Assembly: GCA_030603215.1 (NCBI GenBank)
Contig: JAUVYF010000003.1
Location: 1-49,167, forward strand
Source of the DNA: Candidatus Bipolaricaulota bacterium
GTDB lineage: Bacteria; Bipolaricaulota; Bipolaricaulia; UBA7950; UBA9294
Length of the DNA stretch: 49,167 bases
Reading direction: 5' to 3'
Below, piece by piece: positions 9,247 through 17,905 of this stretch. How positions within the stretch are numbered: the stretch's first letter is position 1; the number at the start of each line of letters is the position of its first letter. The notes under the pieces were generated by a model that made no database searches, had not been told where the DNA came from, and saw only the letters and a list, made by a program, of their open reading frames with translations. The position numbers were made by a program, and so were the translations under genes.

Positions 9247-9440
9247 ATGGAGCAAGCGATGGAACAAGTTGAACCGATCCGTCACTGGTGCAAGGTGCCC
9301 GCGATAAACAAGATAGTAAAAGGCCACGAGCACCCCAGGGACCGCCTTCTGTTCGTTATGGGGATGAATTACACCGACAAGAAATCCGGGTCTACAACTC
9401 TTAGTAGAAACGCACGTAGGAATCCCGATTTGCATGACAT
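9247..9440 (+). pseudogene. Degraded tyrosine recombinase (phage-integrase type) N-terminal fragment
   Basis: 'MEQVEPIRHWCKVPAINKIVKGHEHPRDRLLFVMGMN' resembles the 'VEPIRD..KI.AIK..LKG...PRDYLLFVLGINT(A/G)LR(I/V)SDLL' integrase N-terminus, then the frame is lost. Confidence 0.45.
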
Positions 9441-9480
9441 AGTTGTAGCTGGTGATAGAAATCATTGTTGTCGGCTTGAT

Positions 9481-9524
9481 TTTACTCACTATGTTGAGTA
9501 AATTTACTCACTATGTTGAGTAAT
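9481..9524 (+). promoter_or_regulatory. Tandem 22-nt palindromic operator-like repeat; the second copy contains the ATPase start codon
   Basis: TTTACTCACTATGTTGAGTAA(A/T) x2; TTACTCA-N6-TGAGTAA inverted repeat in each copy. Confidence 0.7.
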
Positions 9525-10730
9525 ATTGTACTGCCAACCTTTATGCGTCCAAGAGCCAGGTTTCTCGCACAGCGGCTTACGGAGCCACGTCGTTTCATCC
9601 AAGTCGTGACTGGGCCACGTCAAGTCGGCAAAACGACACTTGTACGGCAAGTGTTGTCCACTTCCAATATGGCTTTCCAGTACGCAAGCGCCGATGAGCC
9701 CACCTTGCGCGGACGACAATGGATCGAGGAGCAATGGGATGTGGCACGTTTAATGCAGCGGCGGGAAGGCATGAAAGGAGTTGTTGTCGCTCTTGACGAG
9801 GTTCAAAAGATCAGCGGCTGGTCGGAGACGGTGAAACGTTTATGGGACGAAGACTCAGCTGCGGGTTGCCAACTCAAAGTAATCCTGCTTGGCTCAGCTC
9901 CGTTACTCATTCAACGAGGTCTGACAGAGAGTCTTGCCGGACGGTTCGAGATCCTCCATCTCCCTCACTGGACCTTCTCAGAGATGCGTTCCTGTTTTGA
10001 CTGGGATCTCGACACGTACCTGTTCCATGGTGGCTACCCCGGCGCCGCTCCGCTGATTGGTGATCCTGAGCGCTGGTCTCGCTACATTCTCGATGCCCTT
10101 ATTGAGACTACGATTGCCCGGGATGTGCTGCTTCTTACACGAGTAGACAAGCCCGCACTGCTCCGAAGGTTATTCGAACTGGCGTGCAGCTACTCCGGAC
10201 AAATACTATCGTACACCAAGATGCTTGGGCAACTACAAGATGCGGGCAACACCACCACGCTTTCTCACTACCTTCAACTCCTTGCTAGCGCGGGAATGGT
10301 CACCGGGCTAGCCAAGTTCTCTGGGAGCATGGTACGCCGACGCGGATCGAGCCCGAAATTACAGGTACTTAACACGGCGCTAATGACGGCCCCATTAGGT
10401 CTCTCAATGAACGAAGCGCTAAATGATGGCGCTTTTTGGGGGCGATTGGTGGAGTCCGCAGTTGGAGCTCATCTAACAAACGCGCAGAGCGCCGGTGTTT
10501 GTAAGGTGTTCTACTGGCGAGAGTGCAACCGAGAGGTTGATTTCGTCGTGCAAGCAGGTCGGTCACTTACTGCAATCGAAGTCAAGAGCGGGCGAGCTAG
10601 GGGAACACCAGCGGGAATGGACGCATTCAGCGCGATGTTCAAACCAACGCGGAAACTCCTTATCGGTAGAAATGGAATATCGATCCACGAGTTCCTTGAG
10701 AAACCTGTAGAACAATGGGTCAAGCCCTAG
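9513..10730 (+). CDS. ATP-binding protein of the AAA_14/DUF4143 type
   Basis: 'VVTGPRQVGKTTLVRQVL' Walker A, 'VVVALDEVQKISGWSETVKRLWDED', C-terminal 'FYWRECNREVDFVVQAGRSLTAIEVKSGR' DUF4143 module. Confidence 0.9.
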   Translation: MLSNIVLPTFMRPRARFLAQRLTEPRRFIQVVTGPRQVGKTTLVRQVLSTSNMAFQYASADEPTLRGRQWIEEQWDVARLMQRREGMKGVVVALDEVQKISGWSETVKRLWDEDSAAGCQLKVILLGSAPLLIQRGLTESLAGRFEILHLPHWTFSEMRSCFDWDLDTYLFHGGYPGAAPLIGDPERWSRYILDALIETTIARDVLLLTRVDKPALLRRLFELACSYSGQILSYTKMLGQLQDAGNTTTLSHYLQLLASAGMVTGLAKFSGSMVRRRGSSPKLQVLNTALMTAPLGLSMNEALNDGAFWGRLVESAVGAHLTNAQSAGVCKVFYWRECNREVDFVVQAGRSLTAIEVKSGRARGTPAGMDAFSAMFKPTRKLLIGRNGISIHEFLEKPVEQWVKP

Positions 10731-10755
10731 AAAGCAGGTACTCGCATCACAGAGC

Positions 10756-10789
10756 CTCTAGAATAACAAATGCTCTAGAATAGCGTATG
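10756..10789. repeat. Short tandem direct repeat, 17 nt x 2
   Basis: CTCTAGAATAACAAATG / CTCTAGAATAGCGTATG (14/17 identical). Confidence 0.6.
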
Positions 10790-10802
10790 CTTAAGTTAGC
10801 GC

Positions 10803-12209
10803 TTATGGGTGTTGATCAACAAGTTTTGCCACCTCTGCTTTGAACCGGTTTCCTCGGTCTCTATAATCTCCAAACCCGACAAAGCTCGCCCCCGCAGGAC
10901 TTAGGAGCACAATGTCTCCCCTTTGTGCCGAGTTATACGCTTCCTGTACTGCCTCACTCATATTCATGACGAAAACATGTTTGGGTAGATCGCTTTTCCC
11001 GCTGGCTCCTAACACGATCTCATCCCAAAGCCTTTCACCAGTTGTCGGGAAGAGCACCACTTCTTTAACATCACTCATCAAGATCATTCGTGCAAGCTGG
11101 GTAAAGTCCTGTCCCCTGTCAAAACCGCCAACAAGAAGGATAAGCCTTCTTTTAGGGAAAGCCTTCATAGCAGCAATTGTTGCCTCTGGAATAGTAGCTA
11201 AGCTATCGTTGTAAAAGGAAACCTCATTACAAGTCCTGACAAGTTCGAGGCGGTGTTCAAGGGGCCTGAAGTTCTGGATAGCAGCAGCAATAGTCTCATT
11301 TGGTATCCCAAAGATCTTTCCAATCACGATCGCGGGCATGGCATTTCGCAAATTAAAGGCTCCCTTAAGGGGGACAGCCTCTGCCGAGATTATCTTCTCT
11401 TGGCGTCCGTCCGCACGGAAAACCAGAAAATCATTCTCGAGGAAGCATCCCACATCTCCTATTGGGCCCACACCAAAAGGAATCTTCCTAGCTTTGCTCT
11501 TGTTCACCATCCTTCTAGTGATTGGACATGACGCGTTGAAGATTACATTGTCATTCTCTGTTTGGTACTGAACAATGGTCTGCTTGGCTTCCACATACGC
11601 TTCCAATCCTTGATAGTAGTCAAGATGTTCCCGAAAAACATTTAGAAGTATGGCAATGTGTGGGCTCTCGTGAAGGTCCATCAATTGATGACTAGATAGC
11701 TCGGCAACGAAAACAGTAGTTGAGATCGCACCATCCAGAGAGGAAAGAGGGGGTATCCCGATGTTCCCGGCCAAGCGTGCATCGATTCCCCCTGTCTTGA
11801 GCACTTCATAAATCAAAGAGACTGTTGTGCTTTTCCCTTTTGTTCCTGTCACCCCGACAATAGTTCCTGGACAGCGCTCAAAGAAAAGCGCTGTATTCGA
11901 GCTGATTTTTCCGAGCTCCCTTGCAGCAGAGAGTTCTCGAATGAACGGGGAAATCCCTGGAGATTTGAAGACAATATCATATTGACTAACACTTTTGAGA
12001 TACTCATGACCGAGAAAGAGAGCGACCCTTCCGTCAGATTCAATGACTTGTCTCGTCTGTTCTTCCAGCTGTGCCCAGGAGAGTTTGTCGGCCAACCCCA
12101 CGACTTTGAGGGGGAAGCGCTTCCTCAAGAAGGTAAAGGTGCTCATTCCCTCTCTTCCAAGCCCCAATATGAGGACGCTCCTTTTCTCCAATTCATCTAT
12201 GATTGCCAT
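10803..12209 (-). CDS. murD2: MurD-like ligase, probably UDP-N-acetylmuramoyl-L-alanine--L-glutamate ligase (MurD2 type)
   Basis: 'GTIVGVTGTKGKSTTVSLIYEVLKTGGIDARLAGNIG', 'VAELSSHQL', 'LNVFREHLDYYQGLEAYVEAK', 'RPLEHRLELV', 'FYNDSLATIPEATIAAMKAF'; overlaps murL. Confidence 0.8.
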   Translation of the reverse strand: MAIIDELEKRSVLILGLGREGMSTFTFLRKRFPLKVVGLADKLSWAQLEEQTRQVIESDGRVALFLGHEYLKSVSQYDIVFKSPGISPFIRELSAARELGKISSNTALFFERCPGTIVGVTGTKGKSTTVSLIYEVLKTGGIDARLAGNIGIPPLSSLDGAISTTVFVAELSSHQLMDLHESPHIAILLNVFREHLDYYQGLEAYVEAKQTIVQYQTENDNVIFNASCPITRRMVNKSKARKIPFGVGPIGDVGCFLENDFLVFRADGRQEKIISAEAVPLKGAFNLRNAMPAIVIGKIFGIPNETIAAAIQNFRPLEHRLELVRTCNEVSFYNDSLATIPEATIAAMKAFPKRRLILLVGGFDRGQDFTQLARMILMSDVKEVVLFPTTGERLWDEIVLGASGKSDLPKHVFVMNMSEAVQEAYNSAQRGDIVLLSPAGASFVGFGDYRDRGNRFKAEVAKLVDQHP

Positions 12210-13639
12210 AGCTCAACTTCCCTTACAAGCAACTCTTCAAGATCTCTTGGTATAGCGTGCTTGGCATCCCAAGACCGTAGGATGGCAAGTGTTCGTTCTT
12301 CCAGGTCGTGCTCTCGAACAAGTATCTTCTCCTGAACAGACCGCAATACAGGTGGAAGCGATTCCCCTATCTGTTCGGCTTTCTTTAAACAGAGATGAAA
12401 AGCAACAGCTGTTTCCTCGATAGTGCCAACACATTCAAACGGTTTAGTTTCTCCCCGCCCCAGTAGCTCATGAGCGGTTTCCATAAATTCTTCCTTTTCG
12501 AATAGATTTTCTGAAAAGATAGTTGTTGTGAGAACCTTATCTTCCACGAACGGATATAGAATTGTGAACACGAATAAGCACTTTTCGCACTTATGACACC
12601 ATGAATTCCTCTTCTGTCCCCTATTACAACTTCGAAAAACAGGGAAGTACTGAGGAAAGCGCGAAAAGCCCCTTGCGATTTGGAGTTCATAAAGTGGTCT
12701 CAAAAGGCTAAAATAATTAATATCCCCTGCAATATACCTCTGTAAGTAATCTCGAAATCCTTTCTCAAACTCAAAGCTCTTCGAATATTGATGATTAATC
12801 TCTCTCTCTTGAAAGGTAACATTGCCTTCGTTGGAGCTCCTTTCATTTGAGACCACAACGTCCTTATGGCCAAAGAGAACTGCGCACGCCGTGCTTGAGA
12901 AAGCCAAATATGCAGAAAAAGGGGTGTGCCCATTAAGGTATCCCTCTTCATTTAGCCTCAAAAGCGTACTATCAATACTACGTGTAACTATGATCGACTG
13001 CTGGCTTTGACTTACTCTGATGATTTCTAGAGATGCACGTGTAGGATTCAAAGACCAGCAGGCTATTTTCTTGTTGGCTCTTTTCAGCAGCTCGCAAGTC
13101 ACTGCCGAGTCCTTTCCGCCACCGATTGGAACTAACACTCTACTGCTATCAAGGTGACCTTCGTACGGTCTCACCTGGGGAAAGATATCTGGGTCAATCT
13201 TGAAAGTCACAAAATCGGGTACCGTAAAATTGATGTCGTTACTATAAAAGAACTCACCTAGCCCCTTAAGTAATAGTTGCTTCCACCATGAGATCTGATA
13301 CTCATCCAGCGATCCGGCTCGTATCACAATCTCTGGTGAACAAGTTGCCTTCCAATAGCTAGGAATCTCCATTAGACCTAGATGAAAGGCTAGATTATTA
13401 AGAACCTCTGGTTGAAGGTGGGAGACCCTCTGCCGATCTATGTTTCTTACTACTACTTCCGGAGAAAACCGGATCTCTGGCTCGATCTCAAAGTCAAAGC
13501 CAAATCTTAGGGCTCCCTCTTCCAGCATAACTGTATATCCATGATAAAAGAACCTTCCATGCTCTTGCCTAAGACGATCAAGTAATTGGGTCACGCTCTG
13601 ATCTCCTTGTTTTGTCGGGGTCCATTTGCCGGACTCCAC
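12197..13639 (-). CDS. murL: UDP-N-acetyl-alpha-D-muramoyl-L-alanyl-L-glutamate epimerase (MurL family)
   Basis: 'VLVPIGGGKDSAVTCELLKR', 'LNGHTPFSAYLAFSSTACAVLFGHKDVVVSNERSSNEGNV', 'NHQYSKSFEFEKGFRDYL', 'FSLLRPLYELQIARGFSRFPQYFPVFRSCNRG', 'WCHKCEKCLFVF', 'KPFECVG'; coupled to a MurD homologue. Confidence 0.82.
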   Translation of the reverse strand: MESGKWTPTKQGDQSVTQLLDRLRQEHGRFFYHGYTVMLEEGALRFGFDFEIEPEIRFSPEVVVRNIDRQRVSHLQPEVLNNLAFHLGLMEIPSYWKATCSPEIVIRAGSLDEYQISWWKQLLLKGLGEFFYSNDINFTVPDFVTFKIDPDIFPQVRPYEGHLDSSRVLVPIGGGKDSAVTCELLKRANKKIACWSLNPTRASLEIIRVSQSQQSIIVTRSIDSTLLRLNEEGYLNGHTPFSAYLAFSSTACAVLFGHKDVVVSNERSSNEGNVTFQEREINHQYSKSFEFEKGFRDYLQRYIAGDINYFSLLRPLYELQIARGFSRFPQYFPVFRSCNRGQKRNSWCHKCEKCLFVFTILYPFVEDKVLTTTIFSENLFEKEEFMETAHELLGRGETKPFECVGTIEETAVAFHLCLKKAEQIGESLPPVLRSVQEKILVREHDLEERTLAILRSWDAKHAIPRDLEELLVREVELWQS

Positions 13640-14119
13640 AAGCTAATCACAGAAGTCCTACTGCTGCTGACAGCTTTCATGAGGCGTCATCGTTCACTGT
13701 CAACAAGCCAAGTAATCCCAAGTCTTGAAGCAGCAACCTGATTCAACACATTCCCGAAAGCATAGTAATCTGGATAGGAACCAGAGGCAACCTCCTTTAG
13801 TCGGCCAAGAATTCCGGCCCCGTTTCCATACTGAGTGTCCTAATACTGATTGTATGGATAGCCTAGATTGCCTTTCCACGATCTACACCCCTTGGGACTA
13901 CGGGATCAACTCACTGCAAGATCTAACCGCATTACCCCAAAGGAGTTACCTCCGTCACCGTTCTAGGTCCCCAAATGGACTACCCTCCTTTAGGTGGAGT
14001 CCCGATTCCAACAAGTCCGCCTTGATTCTCCGGATCCACCTGGACTGGGCCGCGCTTATGGAAGGGTGTGGGCATTGTCTCCTGAAAGGAGTACTGCAAT
14101 TGGAGCTAAAAGGATAAGG

Positions 14120-14791
14120 ATGAGATCTTTCCTCATAGTCCTCGTTAGTATACTCGCGACAGCTATAGTTATTGGGATGGCCTCCGCCTTAATTTGGCCG
14201 AGACCAGAAAGCCCCAACGCCGAGAGGGATATTGGGGCACAACCTCAGGACACAATTCTCCGTGAAACTGATTTGAACCATATAGGTCCCCGGATGAACT
14301 TGCCCCAAGATACCCCTTACGCTTATGGTTTTTGGTCTTTTTCCATCTTAGATTCGGGCAATATCAGTCGCTCTGGCCAGCCCAGGCTGGCTGAATTTCA
14401 GTGGCTAAGGGACAAGGGGTGGCGAAGCGTCGTCAATCTGAGAGTGTCCGATGAATATGATGAAATCGGCGATGACGCTGAGATCCCTGGGTTTAACGAA
14501 TTGGGTTTTAACTACCTGCATCTTCCTATCCCTGATGGCGGAGCGCCAAGCCAAGAACAGGCCAAAGCCTTTCTGAAATTCGTCACGGATCCTGATAACC
14601 AGCCAGTTGAAGTCCATTGTCGCGGCGGTTATGGAAGAACTGGGACAATGATCGCCCTTTACCGCTATGAGGTTGAGCGTTGGCCCATGAGAGAAGCAAT
14701 TGCCGAGTCCCGCCTCTACCATGGAGGGATTGCTAGCTCGCAAGAGCGATGGCTTCTCATCTGGGTTGAGGCCGCTACTTCGGAGACGTGA
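14120..14791 (+). CDS. Membrane-anchored/secreted dual-specificity or tyrosine phosphatase-like protein
   Basis: N-terminal TM segment 'FLIVLVSILATAIVIGMASALIW'; P-loop 'VHCRGGYGRTGTMIALYR'. Confidence 0.82.
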   Translation: MRSFLIVLVSILATAIVIGMASALIWPRPESPNAERDIGAQPQDTILRETDLNHIGPRMNLPQDTPYAYGFWSFSILDSGNISRSGQPRLAEFQWLRDKGWRSVVNLRVSDEYDEIGDDAEIPGFNELGFNYLHLPIPDGGAPSQEQAKAFLKFVTDPDNQPVEVHCRGGYGRTGTMIALYRYEVERWPMREAIAESRLYHGGIASSQERWLLIWVEAATSET

Positions 14792-14795
14792 TCAG

Positions 14796-15365
14796 ATGAA
14801 CGAGAGTCAATCAAGCGCTTCGCCAAGTAAGCAAGAAATTGCTGTGGTAGGAGGAGGATGTTTTTGGTGTCTTGAAGCAGCGTTCGCTCAGCTAAAGGGC
14901 ATCGAGAAAGTTGAACCTGGCTTCTCGGGAGGAGCGATTCAAAACCCAACCTATGAGAAAGTTTGCACCGGCACGACAGGCCATGCTGAAACCGTTCAGA
15001 TAACGTACGACCCCACAGTAATCTCCTTCAAGGAACTGCTCGCTGTGTTTTTCGCTATCCACAATCCAACAACGTTGAACCGGCAAGGAACGGACTTGGG
15101 AACACAATACCGCTCGGCGATATTCTATCACACAGCAGAACAGAGAAGGATCGCGGAAGAGAAGATTGGAGAACTGGAGAAGAATGGAACCTGGGATGAT
15201 CCGATCGTAACGGAGATCAAGCCTCTCGAGGGATTCTATCGAGCGGAGAACTATCACCAGCAGTACTACAGGCAGAACAGCGCTAAACCGTATTGCCGGG
15301 TTGTCATTGCGCCCAAACTATTGAAGCTAAGGAAAGAGTTTGAGGCAAAGCTAAAAGAAGCGTAA
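14796..15365 (+). CDS. msrA: Peptide-methionine (S)-S-oxide reductase
   Basis: 'VVGGGCFWCLEAAFAQLKGIEKVEPGFSGG', 'YEKVCTGTTGHAETVQITYDP', 'LNRQGTDLGTQYRSAIFYH', 'AENYHQQYY'. Confidence 0.97.
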   Translation: MNESQSSASPSKQEIAVVGGGCFWCLEAAFAQLKGIEKVEPGFSGGAIQNPTYEKVCTGTTGHAETVQITYDPTVISFKELLAVFFAIHNPTTLNRQGTDLGTQYRSAIFYHTAEQRRIAEEKIGELEKNGTWDDPIVTEIKPLEGFYRAENYHQQYYRQNSAKPYCRVVIAPKLLKLRKEFEAKLKEA

Positions 15366-15534
15366 GACACAGAGATGGAAAAACGGTCTGCGCAAAATCA
15401 GAAGAAATCAGAGTATTTCCTGGATCTCGCTGGGCTTTCTCAGGACTTTCATCCCCTGATAACTGGGGACGCGTGTCGTTGCAGCAATCCCGTTTCCATA
15501 GTAGCGTCGAAGATAAATAACAGAAGGGGGTATC

Positions 15535-15903
15535 ATGTTCAATAATCGGATAGTGATAATTCTTGGTGTAGTTGCACTTGTTTTGGGAATTGGCCTATGC
15601 GTGGTTGGACAGGAAGCGGAAGTACTGCGCGAGATGGCAGCAGGTGCGGGCGACTTGGCGCTCACTTACATCGACAGTACGGCAACCTACATCGGACGGG
15701 GGATCGTTTACATTCTCAACCTTATCACTAAGGATAGAGTAGCGCCCGACCTAGAGAAACCAATTGGCTACCTGGGCATTATTACCGGGATCTTGTTGGT
15801 ATTCGCCCTGCTTGACGCCGCGCGAAAGATAATCTGGATTGGGATAATCGTTGGTTGGGTGCTCCTGATTGTCCGCATTGTCCTTGATGCGCTGAAAGTA
15901 TAG
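15535..15903 (+). CDS. Hypothetical small membrane protein
   Basis: 122 aa with about 3 hydrophobic segments; AGAAGGGGG SD-like sequence upstream. Confidence 0.65.
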   Translation: MFNNRIVIILGVVALVLGIGLCVVGQEAEVLREMAAGAGDLALTYIDSTATYIGRGIVYILNLITKDRVAPDLEKPIGYLGIITGILLVFALLDAARKIIWIGIIVGWVLLIVRIVLDALKV

Positions 15904-16091
15904 ATCCAGGCTGGAAAATAGCGGCAAACGAGCCGCCACGCAAAGTACGTGGTGGTTATAGGAGAACTCCTCTCGGATACTCCTGCGTGATAAAAGCCAG
16001 GGCATCATTACCGTGATCTCTGTGCCAACCAGGCAGAAAAACCCTGCAAAAGAAAACGCGAGCGGCCCTCTCTATCTTGTGTCAATGAGGG

Positions 16092-16964
16092 TCAATTAAT
16101 GATGGAGATAAGAAGGACGCCACCGAAGATAAGCCCTACTCCAAGAAAGGCGCGGGGCTTTGGTCGCTCATGAAGGAACAGTATGCTATACAAGAAGGCA
16201 AACAGCATCGTCGCCCCACGTACGGGGGATATTGCGCTGGCAGGGGCAAGTTTTAGCGCGTTGAGCCAGAGAACCCATCCAAGAAATGCTCCAGGCACTG
16301 CGGAGATGAGGACAAAGCGCATCCCATGCCAATCGACCCGACGAGGCACCAGTGGTCGCAGAAAGGGCATCACCAATGCTATCCCAATGACTCCAGTAGA
16401 GGAAAGAATCAATAGCAACATTATCGGCGGCAATCCTGCTGTGAGCGCTAGCTTGGAGGGCACCGTCTCTGCGACACCCCATAGGATCCCTGTGAGGAAG
16501 GCGAAGAAAGGGCCAGCCTGTGCTTTACGTACCGATCCTAATCCCCGGTCGATTAAGAAATAGGCTCCCAAAACAACAAGCGCAGCTGCAACAAAAGCGC
16601 TCCACCGCACTGGCTCAGCCAAGAAAACCACCGAGGCAATTACTCCCCAAAGCGGTGCTGTATTGGCAAGAGCCGTGGTTTGATGAGCTGACGTACGTTG
16701 CATCGCCATGAGATAACACACTCCGCCGCCGGCTGCATCGATCAACCCAACTACAGCGGCCCACGCCACGCCAACCCAGCTCGCCACGAAAAACTGGCGA
16801 GCTACGGCAGCATATATGGCAGCAAGAACAGCTACAATCACCCAGCGGATCAGGATGTAAGAGAGAAAATCCATGTGGCGAACACCGGGCTTGGCAGCGG
16901 TCATCCCAATCGCCCAGCTCGCTGCCGCTGAAACTGCAAGCACTATAGCAAGGTTGCTCATCAT
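16092..16964 (-). CDS. EamA/DMT-family transporter
   Basis: About 10 hydrophobic segments; 'SAHQTTALANTAPLWGVIASVVFLAEPVRW', C-terminal 'SPVRGATMLFAFLYSILFLHERP'. Confidence 0.88.
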   Translation of the reverse strand: MMSNLAIVLAVSAAASWAIGMTAAKPGVRHMDFLSYILIRWVIVAVLAAIYAAVARQFFVASWVGVAWAAVVGLIDAAGGGVCYLMAMQRTSAHQTTALANTAPLWGVIASVVFLAEPVRWSAFVAAALVVLGAYFLIDRGLGSVRKAQAGPFFAFLTGILWGVAETVPSKLALTAGLPPIMLLLILSSTGVIGIALVMPFLRPLVPRRVDWHGMRFVLISAVPGAFLGWVLWLNALKLAPASAISPVRGATMLFAFLYSILFLHERPKPRAFLGVGLIFGGVLLISIIN

Positions 16965-17205
16965 ATCCTCTCCCGAAATACATCACAAGAAGTAGGTACC
17001 GATACGCTAAGCGTCAATGCTGTACCAGCACAGCACGCCGCGTTGTAGAAGTGTGAGTATACGATGATCTACTTATCTCCACAATTCCCTGTGGCCGAAG
17101 AGCAACGCAATACATCTTAGGTTCATTCACAGACCTCATGCTCCGCAAGAGAGATAGGAAACAACACATTTTGCAGGCTGCCGAAATCTGAGCCCCGATA
17201 AAACT

Positions 17206-17234
17206 TGACATGGGGAGAACAAAGTGCTTTACTG
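17206..17234 (+). promoter_or_regulatory. Sigma70-like promoter for the small membrane protein at 17296
   Basis: TTGACA-N17-TTTACT. Confidence 0.55.
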
Positions 17235-17244
17235 ACGGAATCCT

Positions 17245-17273
17245 GAGAACGGCGAGAAAGGAAACCCGTTCTC
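17245..17273 (+). promoter_or_regulatory. 5'UTR hairpin between promoter and small ORF
   Basis: GAGAACGG...CCGTTCTC perfect 8-bp stem followed by TTATATT. Confidence 0.5.
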
Positions 17274-17295
17274 TTATATTACTAGGAGGTACAGC

Positions 17296-17499
17296 ATGAA
17301 AGGTTACTTTGCAATCCTCGCATCAATTCCCGGTTTCTTCCTGAGCTCGTTCTTTCTCATGCTCTTCTCGAGAGTGATCGCGCCACAGTTCAATCAGGAT
17401 CCGTTAAACTATTACATGGCAATGCTGATCAATATCGCCCTGTGGATTGCAGTTGCGCCGCTTGCTGCGGCGCGGCGCGGGAGGAAAGACAAGGACTAG
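17296..17499 (+). CDS. Hypothetical 67-aa membrane protein
   Basis: AGGAGGTACAGC-ATG; two hydrophobic segments; own promoter. Confidence 0.65.
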   Translation: MKGYFAILASIPGFFLSSFFLMLFSRVIAPQFNQDPLNYYMAMLINIALWIAVAPLAAARRGRKDKD

Positions 17500-17601
17500 C
17501 ATACAGGTTGGGCTAACAACACATAGCTATCGCCTAAGTATTCTTCTCCATCTTGTTTGTAAGCCAACTTATGCTCATCTTGCATGGGACAAGTCTTCCC
17601 C

Positions 17602-17630
17602 TTGACAACCTTGTAGGTTCATGTTAATCT
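17602..17630 (+). promoter_or_regulatory. Sigma70-like promoter upstream of the livK leader
   Basis: TTGACA-N17-TAATCT; predicted TSS only a few nt before the leader ATG. Confidence 0.45.
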
Positions 17631-17640
17631 CAAGGCTATC

Positions 17641-17724
17641 ATGCTTGAAGCTAAAGGGTACCAAGAGAAGACCAAGAATGTAGTTACCGGTTCCCTTTGG
17701 TTTGCTTATTATATTTGGTTGTAG
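17641..17724 (+). CDS. Candidate attenuation leader peptide for livK (27 aa)
   Basis: MLEAKGYQEKTKNVVTGSLWFAYYIWL*; hydrophobic/aromatic C-terminus, followed by stem-loops and an intrinsic terminator before livK; C-terminus similar to the livG leader. Confidence 0.65.
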   Translation: MLEAKGYQEKTKNVVTGSLWFAYYIWL

Positions 17725-17725
17725 C

Positions 17726-17777
17726 CGCCTTGTAAGAGCTCACCCAATTAATCACAGGTAAAGCTCAAAACAAGGCG
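17726..17777 (+). promoter_or_regulatory. Leader RNA stem-loop between leader peptide and terminator
   Basis: CGCCTTGT...ACAAGGCG (8 bp) enclosing GAGCT...AGCTC (5 bp). Confidence 0.65.
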
Positions 17778-17784
17778 AACAAGA

Positions 17785-17817
17785 GACTACGGGTAATTCC
17801 GTGGTCTTATTTTTTTC
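17785..17817 (+). terminator. Intrinsic terminator/attenuator upstream of livK
   Basis: GACTACGG-GTAATT-CCGTGGTC followed by TTATTTTTTTC. Confidence 0.75.
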
Positions 17818-17905
17818 AGGGCTTTCCACTAGGTCAAGAAAGGAGGTGAAAACTTTTTGGCGAGCAGGAACTAGAAGAACGATCAACTATCTAAAGGAGT
17901 CTACT

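Noticed and set aside
9202-9489. 95-aa minus-strand ORF upstream of the ATPase
   Set aside because: Overlaps the better-supported integrase remnant on the plus strand; no SD or motif
13725-14117. 130-aa ORF upstream of the phosphatase gene
   Set aside because: Composition looks non-coding, no convincing SD or motif; region left unannotated
17637-17817. T-box or ykkC-type riboswitch upstream of livK
   Set aside because: No TGGNACC T-box sequence and no ykkC core motifs seen; the leader ORF ending in aromatic codons explains the region better. An Rfam/Infernal search would be needed to be certain
17837-17880. Second mini-ORF in the livK leader (AAGGAGGTGA...TTG GCG AGC AGG AAC TAG)
   Set aside because: Only 5 codons with a TTG start after the terminator; strong SD noted but no further support
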